A stretch of DNA of 21,920 nt from Syntrophales bacterium (GCA_023230905.1 JALNWL010000017.1:1-21920), one strand, 5' to 3'; positions 1 through 8,321 are shown, counted from the first letter of the stretch. Notes: a model not told the origin generated them from the letters alone. A program made the numbers and translations.

Positions 1-249
1 ATCGCCGGAGAGATGGCGGCCCGCCTGCTGGCTGGGCTCCCCGTCCGCCACCGGACAATCCTCTTCACCGCCGCCCCGACCCTGGCGGCCCACTTGAAGG
101 GCCGGAAGAAAGCCCAGCTTAGAGCCTTGCAGAAGGACTTCGATCTGGCCGGCGTGGAGGTCGCGGTTGATCCCGCTTCGCCGGGCAATGTCCTGACCCT
201 CACCGTGGGGGACCGGACTGAACGGACCGGCCGCTGGGGTCCGCTCTGA
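1..249 (+). CDS. C-terminal fragment, possibly RNase E/G-like
   Basis: The reading frame is open from the first base of the window (I-A-G-E before the first Met at 13) to TGA at 247-249, so this is the last 82 residues of a gene that begins upstream. The segment around TILFTAAPTLAAHLKGRKKA, followed by an acidic/basic helix and then VEVAVDPASPG, resembles the C-terminal part of RNase E/G proteins, which typically reads 'hP.va..L...e...l..le......v.v..dp'. No catalytic part is inside the window, so this is a weak family call from pattern only. A hypothetical protein of another family is equally possible. The next gene on the same strand starts 126 nt downstream, and no clear terminator is seen between them. 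Confidence 0.4.
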   Translation: MAGEMAARLLAGLPVRHRTILFTAAPTLAAHLKGRKKAQLRALQKDFDLAGVEVAVDPASPGNVLTLTVGDRTERTGRWGPL

Positions 250-375
250 CGCGGCCGCTCCCTCCCCCGCCATTTCTCGGTGACAATCGTCCCTGTCCTA
301 TGCTAATCTGAGCATGCTCCGGGAAGGATGCAGGACCTTCCCGAGGCGGACCGCACCAAACTCAGGAGGCTGGCG

Positions 376-1542
376 ATGCAGGATTTTACGTTTTTTCTTC
401 CCACTCGGGTGGTGTTCGGATGCGGCAAGGTTCGGCAGGTCGGGCAGGAGTGCCGGATGCTCGGAGGCAAGAAGGCGTTCGTCATCACCGGGACGACGGC
501 CACCGCGACGTCGCCCGGTTTCGCCGCCGCGCTCGAGTCGATGCGGGAGGCGGATCTCCCGTTCGAGGTCTATGACCGGATCGAGCACGACCCGACGCTC
601 GAAGCCATCGAGACAGCCCGGCAGACCGCCCTGAAGAGCGGCGCGGACCTGATCGTCGCCTACGGCGGAGGAAGCCCGATGGACGCCGGCAAGGCCGTCG
701 CCGTGTTCGCGACGAACAAGGGCGCCGTCGAGGACTACCTGTACGTCAAGAAGGTTTTCAAGCTCCCCGGCCTTCCCTTCCTCGCCATTCCGACGACGGC
801 GGGGTCCGGCTCCGAGGTGACGGCGGCCATGGTGATCCGGGACGACGAGCGGAAACAGAAGACCGGCCTCTCCCACCCCCTCGCCTTCGCCAAGACGGCC
901 GTCATCGACCCGGAAACCCATGTGAGCATGCCGCCCACCGTAACCGCCGCGACGGGCATGGATGCCCTGACCCACGCCATCGAGGCATATACATCAAAAA
1001 GCCATCAACCCTTCAGCGACGCCTTCTGCCTCCAGGCCATCCGCCTGATCGGGGAAAACCTCCGCCGGGCCACGGGCAACGGGACGGACCTCGCGGCGCG
1101 CTCGGGTATGGCGGCGGCCAGCACGTTGGCGGGGGTCGGCTTCACCTTCGCCGGCCTGGGCTCCGTTCACGGCCTCGCGCACGCCATCGGCGCCCGCTTC
1201 GACGTTCCTCACGGCGTGGCTAACGCCCTGATGCTGCCCTATGTCATGGAAGCCAGCATCATCGCGGACATGCCTCGCTTTCGGGACATCGCTGCTGCGC
1301 TGGGCGAAAACATCTCGGGCCTAAGCCTGCGCGACGCGGCCTTCGCCGCCGTGGACGCCGTGAATATCCTCAAGGCCGACCTGGATATTCCCCGCTGCCT
1401 GACGGACGTCGGCGTCCGTGACCGGGCGCTCAAGGACATCACCGAGGACGCCCTAGCCTATCGCCTCCGCCCGCTCGCTCCCCGCGATTTCTGCCGCGCT
1501 GATTTTCAGCGCATCCTGAACCGCGCGATGGGAAAACCCTGA
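376..1542 (+). CDS. Iron-containing alcohol dehydrogenase
   Basis: This 388-residue protein has the usual length of group III (iron-dependent) NAD(P)-linked alcohol dehydrogenases, which interconvert alcohols and aldehydes or ketones in the cytoplasm. The N-terminal half holds the nucleotide-binding GGGSPMDAGKA motif. The C-terminal half has the metal ligands Asp196 and His200 (in MDALTHAIEAY), and His265 and His279 (in HGLAHAIGARFDVPHG). Their spacing matches E. coli FucO ligands D196, H200, H263 and H277. I chose ATG 376 because AGGAGG lies at 364-369, 6 nt upstream, and the family begins with this F..P..v.FG pattern. An in-frame ATG at 328 has no ribosome site. The gene is monocistronic as seen here and converges on the ABC permease gene. 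The substrate cannot be read from sequence; 1,3-propanediol, butanol, lactaldehyde and sugar alcohol enzymes all share these motifs. Confidence 0.93.
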   Translation: MQDFTFFLPTRVVFGCGKVRQVGQECRMLGGKKAFVITGTTATATSPGFAAALESMREADLPFEVYDRIEHDPTLEAIETARQTALKSGADLIVAYGGGSPMDAGKAVAVFATNKGAVEDYLYVKKVFKLPGLPFLAIPTTAGSGSEVTAAMVIRDDERKQKTGLSHPLAFAKTAVIDPETHVSMPPTVTAATGMDALTHAIEAYTSKSHQPFSDAFCLQAIRLIGENLRRATGNGTDLAARSGMAAASTLAGVGFTFAGLGSVHGLAHAIGARFDVPHGVANALMLPYVMEASIIADMPRFRDIAAALGENISGLSLRDAAFAAVDAVNILKADLDIPRCLTDVGVRDRALKDITEDALAYRLRPLAPRDFCRADFQRILNRAMGKP

Positions 1543-1615
1543 GCGGGGACGCGCGGCGCCATCCGCGGTCGGACTTCCGCCACCCCGGGTATCAAGAGTG
1601 ACGGTCTTCCCGCGC

Positions 1616-1654
1616 CGCTTAGGCGAGCGCCTTCAGACGGCGCTCGCCTAAGCG
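1616..1654. repeat. Perfect 16-bp inverted repeat over the permease stop codon
   Basis: Arms 1616-1631 and 1639-1654 are exact reverse complements (CGCTTAGGCGAGCGCC), separated by a 7-nt loop. The permease TAA codon and its last codons lie inside the stem. There is no T-run on either side, so a classical intrinsic terminator is not clear. It sits 74 nt after the convergent alcohol dehydrogenase gene and could act as a shared 3' end or RNA-stabilising hairpin for both. Confidence 0.7.
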
Positions 1655-3316
1655 CATGGGCAGGACCACGGCCAAGACGGAGAGCAGGATCACCAGCGCA
1701 AAAGAGATCGCCAGCCAGACCCACTGCAGGAGGGCGAGGCCCCGGCCGTTGAGCGACGCCATGAAGACGCTGTAGACCGGTCCGGTCTCCAGGATGACGA
1801 TGAACCCGATGAACCCGGCACAGAGGATCATGAAGAGCAGCCCTCCGAAACTGGTGACCGCCTGGGCCGGATTCTCCGACTGAAAATCGGGATAGGCGGC
1901 GCCCAGTCCCACGCCCATGGCCACGATGCCGGGCACCATCAGCAGAACCGTCGCCGTCGACAGGATCATCATCAGGTCCGTGACCTGCAGCAGGAGGTTG
2001 GTCGCGACGATCAGAAATTCCGCCAGGATCGCGAGCGGGAGAAAATACACCCAAAACTTGACCCACAGAAACGACCGGATCGACACGGGCGAGGCCCGGA
2101 CGATCCAGAAGGCGACGCCCTCCGTGCTCACCGCCGGAAAGATGAAGCGGGCCGACAGGGCCGTCAGGACAAAGGCGGCCAGCCCCATGTTCAGGAAGGA
2201 AAACAGGTTCTGGAGATAAAACGTCTTGATGGGGCTCTTGTCCAGCGGCAGAACGGAAAAATTGTAGAGATACACCACGATCAGGGCGATCATCAGGAAG
2301 ATCTGCGGCCACTGCGTCTGATCCCGGGTGAACGTCTTGATTTCCTTGACGGCGAACGCCCGGGTTGGGCCGGACGGAAAGCCCAGCAGCCAGGCGCCCG
2401 CCGCCCCCCGCCCCTGCCGCGACGGGAGCAGCCGTTCGGCCGTGGTCTGCGCCTTCGAGAAACCCTGGAAGTAAGCCGCTCCGGCGATCCACGTCATGAG
2501 ATACCCCAGCGCCGCCGCGCCGCTCCAGAGCAGCGCCAGGTGGAAGAGCGCTCCCGAACGGTTCCCGGAAAGCACTTCCCGGAGGCTGTCATAGATCCAG
2601 GTGGAGGGAAGCCAGGGCGACCCGGGTGTCTCCAGGGACCTGAAATACAGCAGGACGGAGGCGAAGGTGTCCGGATTGGTCAGCTGTTCCGGCCGCATCA
2701 TCCGGAAGGCGATCAGCAGGATGACGAACAGGACCAGGCTGAGAAAGACGAAGACCGTGCGAATGCGCCCCGCCGGGAGAAACCGGGCGACCAGGACCAC
2801 CGCGATGGCGCTCAGGGCGGACCCGATGAGACAGAACGGCAGGAGGGCGCCCAGGATCGTGGCATAAAAAAGAATGCCCCCCCGGTAAACGATGCCGTAG
2901 GAAAGAAAGATCGGCAGGCTGTAGACGACGACCATCCAGGTGCTGTCGATCGTGCTTTCGATCCAGCGGGCCAGAAAGATCTGCGCCGGCGACACGGGCA
3001 GGGCGTGAACCAGGACGAGGTCGCGGCTCAGGTAGAACTTGGACAGCGCGGTGATGATGCTGCTGAAAATGAGCAGGGCGAAGAACGTGATGAGCACCAT
3101 GGACAGGAGCTTGTACGCCAGGATGTCGCCGAAGCCCTCCACCCCCTGGAAGTATCTGAGGACACGGTAGAAGACGGTGAAGATGCCCGCCCAGAACAGG
3201 AAACCGATCCCACCGAAGAGCAGCCATTTGATGTTCCGGGGTTCCCGGTCCCGCGCGACATTCCCGTTCAGAAAGGACCAGAGCCGGGGTTTCAGCAAGG
3301 TCAAGACGCCGTTCAT
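1619..3316 (-). CDS. ABC transporter permease, ABC-2-like
   Basis: This 565-residue membrane protein begins MNGVLTLLKPRLWSFLNGN. It has long hydrophobic segments throughout, for example WLLFGGIGFLFWAGIFTVFY near residue 30, then a series around residues 75-220 and another in the C-terminal half. This layout fits a large ABC-2-type exporter permease with a soluble loop in the middle. The start ATG (3314-3316) overlaps the stop of the upstream ATPase by 4 bp (ATGA), so the two are translationally coupled and very probably form one transporter. A longer in-frame reading back to 4147 exists but runs through the ATPase gene in another frame and is not real. The substrate is unknown. The gene ends in a perfect 16-bp hairpin that includes the stop codon. 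Confidence 0.8.
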   Translation of the reverse strand: MNGVLTLLKPRLWSFLNGNVARDREPRNIKWLLFGGIGFLFWAGIFTVFYRVLRYFQGVEGFGDILAYKLLSMVLITFFALLIFSSIITALSKFYLSRDLVLVHALPVSPAQIFLARWIESTIDSTWMVVVYSLPIFLSYGIVYRGGILFYATILGALLPFCLIGSALSAIAVVLVARFLPAGRIRTVFVFLSLVLFVILLIAFRMMRPEQLTNPDTFASVLLYFRSLETPGSPWLPSTWIYDSLREVLSGNRSGALFHLALLWSGAAALGYLMTWIAGAAYFQGFSKAQTTAERLLPSRQGRGAAGAWLLGFPSGPTRAFAVKEIKTFTRDQTQWPQIFLMIALIVVYLYNFSVLPLDKSPIKTFYLQNLFSFLNMGLAAFVLTALSARFIFPAVSTEGVAFWIVRASPVSIRSFLWVKFWVYFLPLAILAEFLIVATNLLLQVTDLMMILSTATVLLMVPGIVAMGVGLGAAYPDFQSENPAQAVTSFGGLLFMILCAGFIGFIVILETGPVYSVFMASLNGRGLALLQWVWLAISFALVILLSVLAVVLPMRLGERRLKALA

Positions 3317-4047
3317 GAAAGGGTCTGCTCCTCCGTCAGCTTGAGAAAAACCTCTTCCAGATCGGCCTGCTGCGCCTGGGCCAGTCGCTTCAGCTCCCGG
3401 GTCGTTCCCAGGGCGATCAGCGCGCCCCGATGGATGATGCCGATCCGGTCGCAGAGGTCCTCGGCGACGCTCAGGGTGTGGGTGGACATGAAGACGGCGG
3501 TTCCCCGCCGGGCCAGATCCTTGAGGATGTCCTTGACCATCTTGATGGCGGCCGGATCGAGGCCGACCATCGGCTCGTCCACCACGATCACCCTGGGATT
3601 GTGGAGCAGGGCCGCCGAGATAACCAGGCGCTGCTTCATGCCGTGGGAATAGGCCTCGATCAGGTCGTGCGACCAGTCGAACAGACCGAATGTCCGGAGC
3701 AGCTCCTCGGCCTTTTGAAGGAAGGTTCCGTCGCCCACCCCGTACAGGTCCGCGGAAAACCGCATAAACTCCATCCCGGTCAGCTTTTCGTAGAGGAAAG
3801 GCCGGTCGGGAATGAAGCCGATCCGCCGTTTCGCCTCCTCCGGCCGGGCCGCCATGTCGATCCCGTCGATGACGACGGCACCCGCCGTCGGGGAGAGCGT
3901 TCCCCCCATCATGCGAATCGTCGTGGTCTTGCCGGCCCCATTCGGTCCGATGAACCCGAAGATCTCCCCGGGGGCAACGGATAGGTTCAGCCGGTCCACG
4001 GCCAGCGTTTTCCCGTAACGTTTGGTCAAGTCGGTCAGTTCGATCAT
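3313..4047 (-). CDS. ABC transporter ATP-binding protein
   Basis: This 244-residue nucleotide-binding subunit has all ABC motifs: Walker A GPNGAGKTTT with Lys40, the signature region as YSHGMKQRL (a variant of LSGGQ), Walker B RVIVVDEPMVGLDP, and the switch histidine in MSTHTLS. This is the ABC-2/DRA export type. The start ATG at 4045-4047 is preferred because it gives the standard N-terminus MIELTDLTKRYG and overlaps the stop codon of the transglutaminase gene by 4 bp. A longer frame to 4188 would lie over that gene. The C-terminal stretch DLEEVFLKLTEEQ is typical of ATPases paired with ABC-2 permeases. It couples to the permease that follows, also by a 4-bp overlap. What is moved is unknown. 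Confidence 0.92.
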   Translation of the reverse strand: MIELTDLTKRYGKTLAVDRLNLSVAPGEIFGFIGPNGAGKTTTIRMMGGTLSPTAGAVVIDGIDMAARPEEAKRRIGFIPDRPFLYEKLTGMEFMRFSADLYGVGDGTFLQKAEELLRTFGLFDWSHDLIEAYSHGMKQRLVISAALLHNPRVIVVDEPMVGLDPAAIKMVKDILKDLARRGTAVFMSTHTLSVAEDLCDRIGIIHRGALIALGTTRELKRLAQAQQADLEEVFLKLTEEQTLS

Positions 4048-5525
4048 TTTCCCGTATCCACGATCTCCAGGCGGATGTCCCCGATGATTCCCGCCAGATC
4101 GATCTGGCGGTCGGCCTCCCCCCGGACGAGACGGATGTGGGTGACATCCGCCGGCATCTGCCCCATCGTCGCGTCGGCCGTCACCCACCCGTCGACGTAC
4201 AGGACATTCCAGGCGTGGTAATAGAACCGCCCCCTCAGATACACCAGGCCCGCCTCGATTTGCGCCGGGATGCCCGCCGCCCGGGCGAGCGCGGCCAGGA
4301 GCACGGCGTGCTCGTTGCAGTCCCCCACGCGATGGGTCAGGGTTTCCAGGGCATTCGGAACAGACAGCACCGGCCGCTTCTCCACGTTCCGGTACACCCA
4401 GTTCACGAGCTTCCGGGCCTTGACCGCATCGCCGTCCCCGGGGGAGACGATCCGGGCCGCCCGGGCGCGAATCTCCGGATGATCCGACTGGATGAAGGGC
4501 GTCGCCTGCAGGAACGGACGCATTTCCGCCGGGAGCGCGTCCCGGGTCGTCCGGGCCGCGGGCATCGCCTCCCGCACGACCGTGAGCCGGCCCTGTTCAT
4601 ACCGCTGTCGGCCGCCGTCGAGCAACAGCGATTCGGGCCGGACGTTTGCCAGGCGGACGGTCATGTGCGCCAGGGTCTCCGGCGCGTCGAGGCGCACCCG
4701 CGAGGGGATCGACGCGGCGTCGGTCAGATCGGTGCTGGCGGCCAGCGTCAACCCGTCCAGCGCCCGGTCTTTCGTGACCTGTTCGACGGTCATCCCCAGC
4801 AGGCCCTGTTCCCTCAGGACCCCGCCGTCTTCCCCCAGCCACGCCACCTGCCGGGCGCCCATGAAATCCACCGCGACCTTGCGGGCCGCGTGCGGCCGTC
4901 CCATGATTTGGATCGTTTCACGCTCCAGGACGGTGATCCGTACCGGGCGCTCGGCCATCAAGGCCGGATCGAAGACGTTCAGGGTCATCTCCTGGCCGGT
5001 TGCGAGCGCCTTGCCCCGGAGCGCCTCGTAAAGGCTGTTGGACAGGTGGGGGGGCTCCCGGAGCGCGATCCGGATTTGCTTCTCCGCCGACGGCGGCCCT
5101 TGATAAACGATGGCGTCACGCCCCCGGACCTCCCCGCGCACGACGAAGCTGAAGAGACTGGATTGAAGATCGAAGCGGAAGGCGGACAGGGTCCCGTCCG
5201 GATTCAGATCCCCGGTCGTTTTCATGCGGATGTCCTGAACGACCCCCATCGTATTGATCCGCAGCAGGCCGGATTCCTCGAAACAATACCCCCGGGGGAC
5301 GCGCTGCATCCGACGGTGCGAATAGCCGATTTTCCGCCCGTCCTGGTAGACGGCCATCCATCGGTCTTCATCAGCCCGGGAGGGGCCGGCGGAAGACGCG
5401 GCCGGTCCGGACCCGGGAAGTAGGGCCCCGGGAAAGACGTCCAAGCGAACGGCGAGCAGCGCCAGAAAAAGCAGGACAAACAGGCCTCCGGCGATCCCAT
5501 GCCCCTTGATTCTCGCGGACGTCAC
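4044..5525 (-). CDS. Membrane-anchored transglutaminase-like protein
   Basis: This 493-residue protein has an N-terminal hydrophobic segment (GIAGGLFVLLFLALLAVRL, about residues 10-30), a roughly 300-residue beta-rich middle region and a C-terminal transglutaminase-like/papain-fold domain. The catalytic triad is visible as Cys403 (GDCNEHA), His437 (YYHAWN) and Asp451 (TADATMG). Such domains in bacteria are often periplasmic cysteine proteases, peptidases or amidases rather than cross-linking enzymes. I chose GTG at 5523-5525 because a GGAGG-rich stretch lies just upstream and the signal anchor then starts near the N-terminus. An upstream ATG at 5606 would add a low-complexity Pro/Gly leader. 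It is the first gene of an operon with the ABC ATPase and permease, so it may process or accompany the exported substrate. The partner is unknown. Confidence 0.82.
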   Translation of the reverse strand: MTSARIKGHGIAGGLFVLLFLALLAVRLDVFPGALLPGSGPAASSAGPSRADEDRWMAVYQDGRKIGYSHRRMQRVPRGYCFEESGLLRINTMGVVQDIRMKTTGDLNPDGTLSAFRFDLQSSLFSFVVRGEVRGRDAIVYQGPPSAEKQIRIALREPPHLSNSLYEALRGKALATGQEMTLNVFDPALMAERPVRITVLERETIQIMGRPHAARKVAVDFMGARQVAWLGEDGGVLREQGLLGMTVEQVTKDRALDGLTLAASTDLTDAASIPSRVRLDAPETLAHMTVRLANVRPESLLLDGGRQRYEQGRLTVVREAMPAARTTRDALPAEMRPFLQATPFIQSDHPEIRARAARIVSPGDGDAVKARKLVNWVYRNVEKRPVLSVPNALETLTHRVGDCNEHAVLLAALARAAGIPAQIEAGLVYLRGRFYYHAWNVLYVDGWVTADATMGQMPADVTHIRLVRGEADRQIDLAGIIGDIRLEIVDTGK

Positions 5526-5643
5526 GACCCCTCCCCCGCCTCCCGCTGGATTTCGAGGGAGTATAGGGGAAGGCGCCGGAGGTGTCAACGGAAACACAGG
5601 CGGCAACGGGGAGACCCCTTCCGCTCATCCTTGATACACAACC

Positions 5644-5700
5644 CTTGACGTTGCCCGCCCCCCTTCCTCCCGCGCCTGGCGAACGATGCTTGACGTTGCC
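5644..5700. repeat. 12-bp direct repeat upstream of the transglutaminase operon
   Basis: CTTGACGTTGCC occurs at 5644-5655 and again at 5689-5700, 45 bp apart. It lies in the 231-bp gap between the thioesterase stop and the transglutaminase GTG. It sits about 120-175 nt upstream of that operon's first codon and could be a pair of regulator half-sites. No other evidence supports a role. Confidence 0.35.
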
Positions 5701-5756
5701 GCGGGCCAGGAAATGCAGCGATCCGGGAAGCGTAGCGGGGCCGGGGAGGAGCCGGC

Positions 5757-6158
5757 TCAGGCCTCCACGACGTGCTTCTCCAGGACGCGACGAATGGGCG
5801 GCGGGATGGGAATGGATTTCCGGGACTGCGGATCGAGGTAAACAAAGGTCGGCCTTCCCCTCGCGCACAATTTCCCGCTCTGGTATATCTGCTGAATCAG
5901 GACGAAGCTGGCATTTCCGATCTTCTTGACGCCGGTGACGATCTCGACGTCTTCGCCCAGGAAGATCTCGTTCACGAAGTCGATGTTGACGTTGGCCATG
6001 ACCAGGAAGGGGTCTCCGGGCTTCCCCCGCAGCTCGGGATTGAACAGCCGGATGATCTCCAAAAATCCCTCCTCCAGCCAGACGGGGATGACGTTGTGTC
6101 CGACGTGTCCCGCTCCGTTGATCTCGGATATCCGCGGGCTGAGCAACTTTCTGTACAT
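5757..6158 (-). CDS. Hotdog-fold (4HBT-like) acyl-CoA thioesterase
   Basis: This protein has 133 residues, the normal size for a single hotdog domain. The helix-start pattern GHVGHNVIPVWLEEGFLEI and the strand patterns VMANVNIDFVNEIFLGEDVEI and TFVYLDPQSRKSIPIPPPIR match the YbgC/4HBT thioesterase layout of small cytoplasmic enzymes that release CoA from acyl-CoA. The position normally held by the catalytic Asp before xxGHV is Asn14 (INGAGHV), so activity may be altered or use another acid. ATG 6156-6158 is chosen because GGAGAGG lies about 5 nt upstream. The longer frame to 6224 has no ribosome site. The gene is divergent from the amidohydrolase and upstream of, but 231 bp away from, the transglutaminase operon. 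The acyl group is not predictable. Confidence 0.78.
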   Translation of the reverse strand: MYRKLLSPRISEINGAGHVGHNVIPVWLEEGFLEIIRLFNPELRGKPGDPFLVMANVNIDFVNEIFLGEDVEIVTGVKKIGNASFVLIQQIYQSGKLCARGRPTFVYLDPQSRKSIPIPPPIRRVLEKHVVEA

Positions 6159-6473
6159 GTCCGCCTCTCCTCTCGCGATTTCTCGCGCCCGGTTTTCGTG
6201 AATCCGCGCTTTCGGAAGCGGCACCTTGTATCATCGCCGGCAGCCCAATTCCAGACATATTTTTCAACGAAGCACCGCCCGGGGTCCCCGCAGAATGCCC
6301 CTTGACTCACCCGGGCGACCGGGGTAGATTTTCGGGCACGGGGCGACGGTCCGTCCCTGCTGCGCCCCGTCTGTCAAAAGCGCGGAAGTGAAGCCTGGCG
6401 GGGGGTGGCTTTGCCCGCCCCGCTTTCGACGGTGTTCAGTCGGTGACAAAACCCTTTCCGAGGAGGCGATGCG
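6159..6473. other. Divergent intergenic region
   Basis: This 315-bp gap between the divergent thioesterase (-) and amidohydrolase (+) genes holds the sigma-70-like promoter at 6302-6330 pointing right and a long 5' leader of about 135 nt. It also holds a G/C-rich potential hairpin near 6400-6420 (GGCGGG pairing with CCCGCC) and the AGGAGG ribosome site at 6461-6466. I see no open frame with coding character and no convincing riboswitch fold. Confidence 0.5.
6302..6330 (+). promoter_or_regulatory. Sigma-70-type promoter for the amidohydrolase
   Basis: A -35 box TTGACT (6302-6307), a 17-bp spacer and a -10 box TAGATT (6325-6330) match the consensus at 5/6 and 4/6 positions with ideal spacing. 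Transcription would start near 6337 and leave a leader of about 135 nt before the ATG at 6474. It is the best sigma-70 match I noticed by eye in this window. Confidence 0.55.
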
Positions 6474-8303
6474 ATGAACGGCAAGTCAAGTCTGGAACGG
6501 CTGATCAAGACGAAACACTCCCGAAGGCGCTTCCTGGCCTTCACCGGAAAATCGATGGCCCTGCTGGCGGCGTTGCCGGGTCTGGGGCTGCTGAGAGGAA
6601 CGGCAAACGCCAAACCGACCGCCGGCAAGATCCCCGGCAGGGGGGTGGTGACGGGCACGGGGGGCCATGATACGCTTCTGAGGAACGGCTTCATCGTCGA
6701 CGGCTCGGGAAAGAGAGGCTTCAAGGGCCACCTGCTCATCCGCGACGACAAGATCGAGAGGATCTCCCGGGACGAGATCCGCGCGTCCTGCCCGGTCGTC
6801 GACTGCATGGGGCAGGTGATCATGCCGGGAATCATCGACGCCCACTCCCACATGGACTGGTATCTGCCCATCCGGGGGCGTGACGATCTCAAGCTCCCCT
6901 TCACGGCCCAGGGCGTCACCACCTTCGTGGCAGGCCAGTGCGGATACGGCGTTGCCGGGTTTCGGAAAAACTCGCCCCACATGAACCTGATCGCATCCAG
7001 GACCAAGGGGCTCTTCCGCATCGAGTGGGATACCATGGCCCAGTACTTCGATTACATCGAAAAGACCGGCCTGACCCACAACCTCGTCAACCTGGCCGGA
7101 CACGGCACGACCCGGACCTCGATCCGCGGATTCAGCGCCGCGCCGGTGAACAGGCACGAAATGAAGGAGATGCTCGCGCTTCTGGAGCAGTCGCTGGACG
7201 AAGGCGCGGTCGGCGTCTCGCTGGGGCTTCAGTATGAGCCGGGCATTTTCGCCCAGACCGCCGAACTCAGGGAGATCGCCAGGCTCGTCAAGAGGAAGGG
7301 CAAGATCCTGACCGTCCATCTTCGGGCGTATTCGGCCCTCGCCCCGGGATACCCGATGAGCGTGCCCAAGATCCTGCTCGACTACATCATGCCCTTCGAC
7401 GGCTATGAACCCCACAATTTGATCGCCATCGACGAGATGCTGAACATCGCTCGCGAAACGGACGTGCGCCTGCAGATCTCCCATCTCATTTTCGTGGGAA
7501 CCCGGACCTTCAAGACTTGCGAAGACGCCCTCAAGCGCATCGACCGGGCCATCCGGCGGGGGGTCGATGTCAAATTCGATACCTACGCGTACCACTGCGG
7601 ACAGTCCGTGATCAATGTCATCTTCCCGGCCTGGTTCCTGGCAAAAGTCCCGCAGGCGTACGACGACCCCAAGATGCTCGCCCGGCTCAGGGACGAATGG
7701 CAACAGACCATGCGATTCCTGGGCTTCGGGGTCAAAGACATTCAAATCACGTACGCGAACCACCCGGAACTCAACCGGTTCAACGGCCTGTTCCTCGCCG
7801 ACATCTCGAAGAAGCGGGGAATGGACTGGTTTGAAAACACCATGGATTTTGCACGCAAAAGCAAGGGTCTCGCCAACATCCTCAATCACGGCTACAGCAA
7901 TCTGCCCGTCGTCGAAGCCTTGTTGGCCTCCCCCGCCGCCCTCTTCATGACGGACGCGCTCCCCGCACCCCAGGGCGTGCAGAACCCGGCCATGTTCGGA
8001 AACTTCCCCCGGTTCTTCCAGTTGGCGCGCGAGAAACGGCTCATCCCCCTGGAGGAAGCGGTCCGCAAGATGTCGGGCGCGACTGCCGAGCGCTACGGGA
8101 TCAAGGATCGCGGCTTTTTGAGAAAAGGGCTGGCGGCGGACATCACCGTGATCGACTGGAACAGGATCCGCGACAACAACACGCTTACGGAAACCAGCCA
8201 GGCCCCGACGGGCATCGCGGCGGTTTTCATCAACGGCAGGCGGGTGTTGAATCAGGGGAAGGTCGACGGGTCGATCCGGGCGGGCAGGATCCTCCCCGCC
8301 TAG
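6474..8303 (+). CDS. Tat-exported N-acyl-D-amino-acid deacylase family amidohydrolase
   Basis: This 609-residue protein has a twin-arginine signal (SRRRFLAF at residues 16-23, hydrophobic stretch to about 40, likely cleavage after ANA near 46) and an amidohydrolase barrel. It keeps the D-aminoacylase metal set: His124 and His126 (DAHSHMDW), Cys156 (AGQCGYG), His282 (LTVHLRAYS), His337 (QISHLIFVG) and Asp494 (FMTDALPAP). Cys156 replaces the carboxylated lysine used by dihydroorotase-like relatives, as in D-aminoacylase. The family cleaves N-acyl groups from D-amino acids, and some members are dihydropyrimidinase- or N-acyl-D-glutamate-specific. Export to the periplasm, if real, would suggest action on cell-wall-derived or environmental amides. 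ATG 6474 has AGGAGG 7 nt upstream. It is monocistronic, transcribed from its own promoter, and ends 19 bp from the convergent phospholipase-like gene. Confidence 0.85.
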   Translation: MNGKSSLERLIKTKHSRRRFLAFTGKSMALLAALPGLGLLRGTANAKPTAGKIPGRGVVTGTGGHDTLLRNGFIVDGSGKRGFKGHLLIRDDKIERISRDEIRASCPVVDCMGQVIMPGIIDAHSHMDWYLPIRGRDDLKLPFTAQGVTTFVAGQCGYGVAGFRKNSPHMNLIASRTKGLFRIEWDTMAQYFDYIEKTGLTHNLVNLAGHGTTRTSIRGFSAAPVNRHEMKEMLALLEQSLDEGAVGVSLGLQYEPGIFAQTAELREIARLVKRKGKILTVHLRAYSALAPGYPMSVPKILLDYIMPFDGYEPHNLIAIDEMLNIARETDVRLQISHLIFVGTRTFKTCEDALKRIDRAIRRGVDVKFDTYAYHCGQSVINVIFPAWFLAKVPQAYDDPKMLARLRDEWQQTMRFLGFGVKDIQITYANHPELNRFNGLFLADISKKRGMDWFENTMDFARKSKGLANILNHGYSNLPVVEALLASPAALFMTDALPAPQGVQNPAMFGNFPRFFQLAREKRLIPLEEAVRKMSGATAERYGIKDRGFLRKGLAADITVIDWNRIRDNNTLTETSQAPTGIAAVFINGRRVLNQGKVDGSIRAGRILPA

Positions 8304-8321
8304 GGCGGGTGACACCCCGCC
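8304..8321. terminator. Short GC hairpin between convergent genes
   Basis: GGCGGG (8304-8309) pairs with CCCGCC (8316-8321) around a 6-nt loop. It fills the 19-bp gap between the amidohydrolase stop and the convergent phospholipase-like stop. It has no clear T-run and may act as a weak bidirectional 3' end. Confidence 0.35.

Noticed and set aside
250..375. Sigma-70 promoter before the alcohol dehydrogenase (GTGACA with CTAATC or TAATCT).
   Set aside because: The -10 match is only about 3 of 6 bases, too weak to report as a feature.
1619..4147. A single 842-residue minus-strand reading that spans ATPase and permease regions.
   Set aside because: Only its last 565 residues are the permease. 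The upstream part is the ATPase gene read in the wrong frame, and the 4-bp overlap explains the junction.
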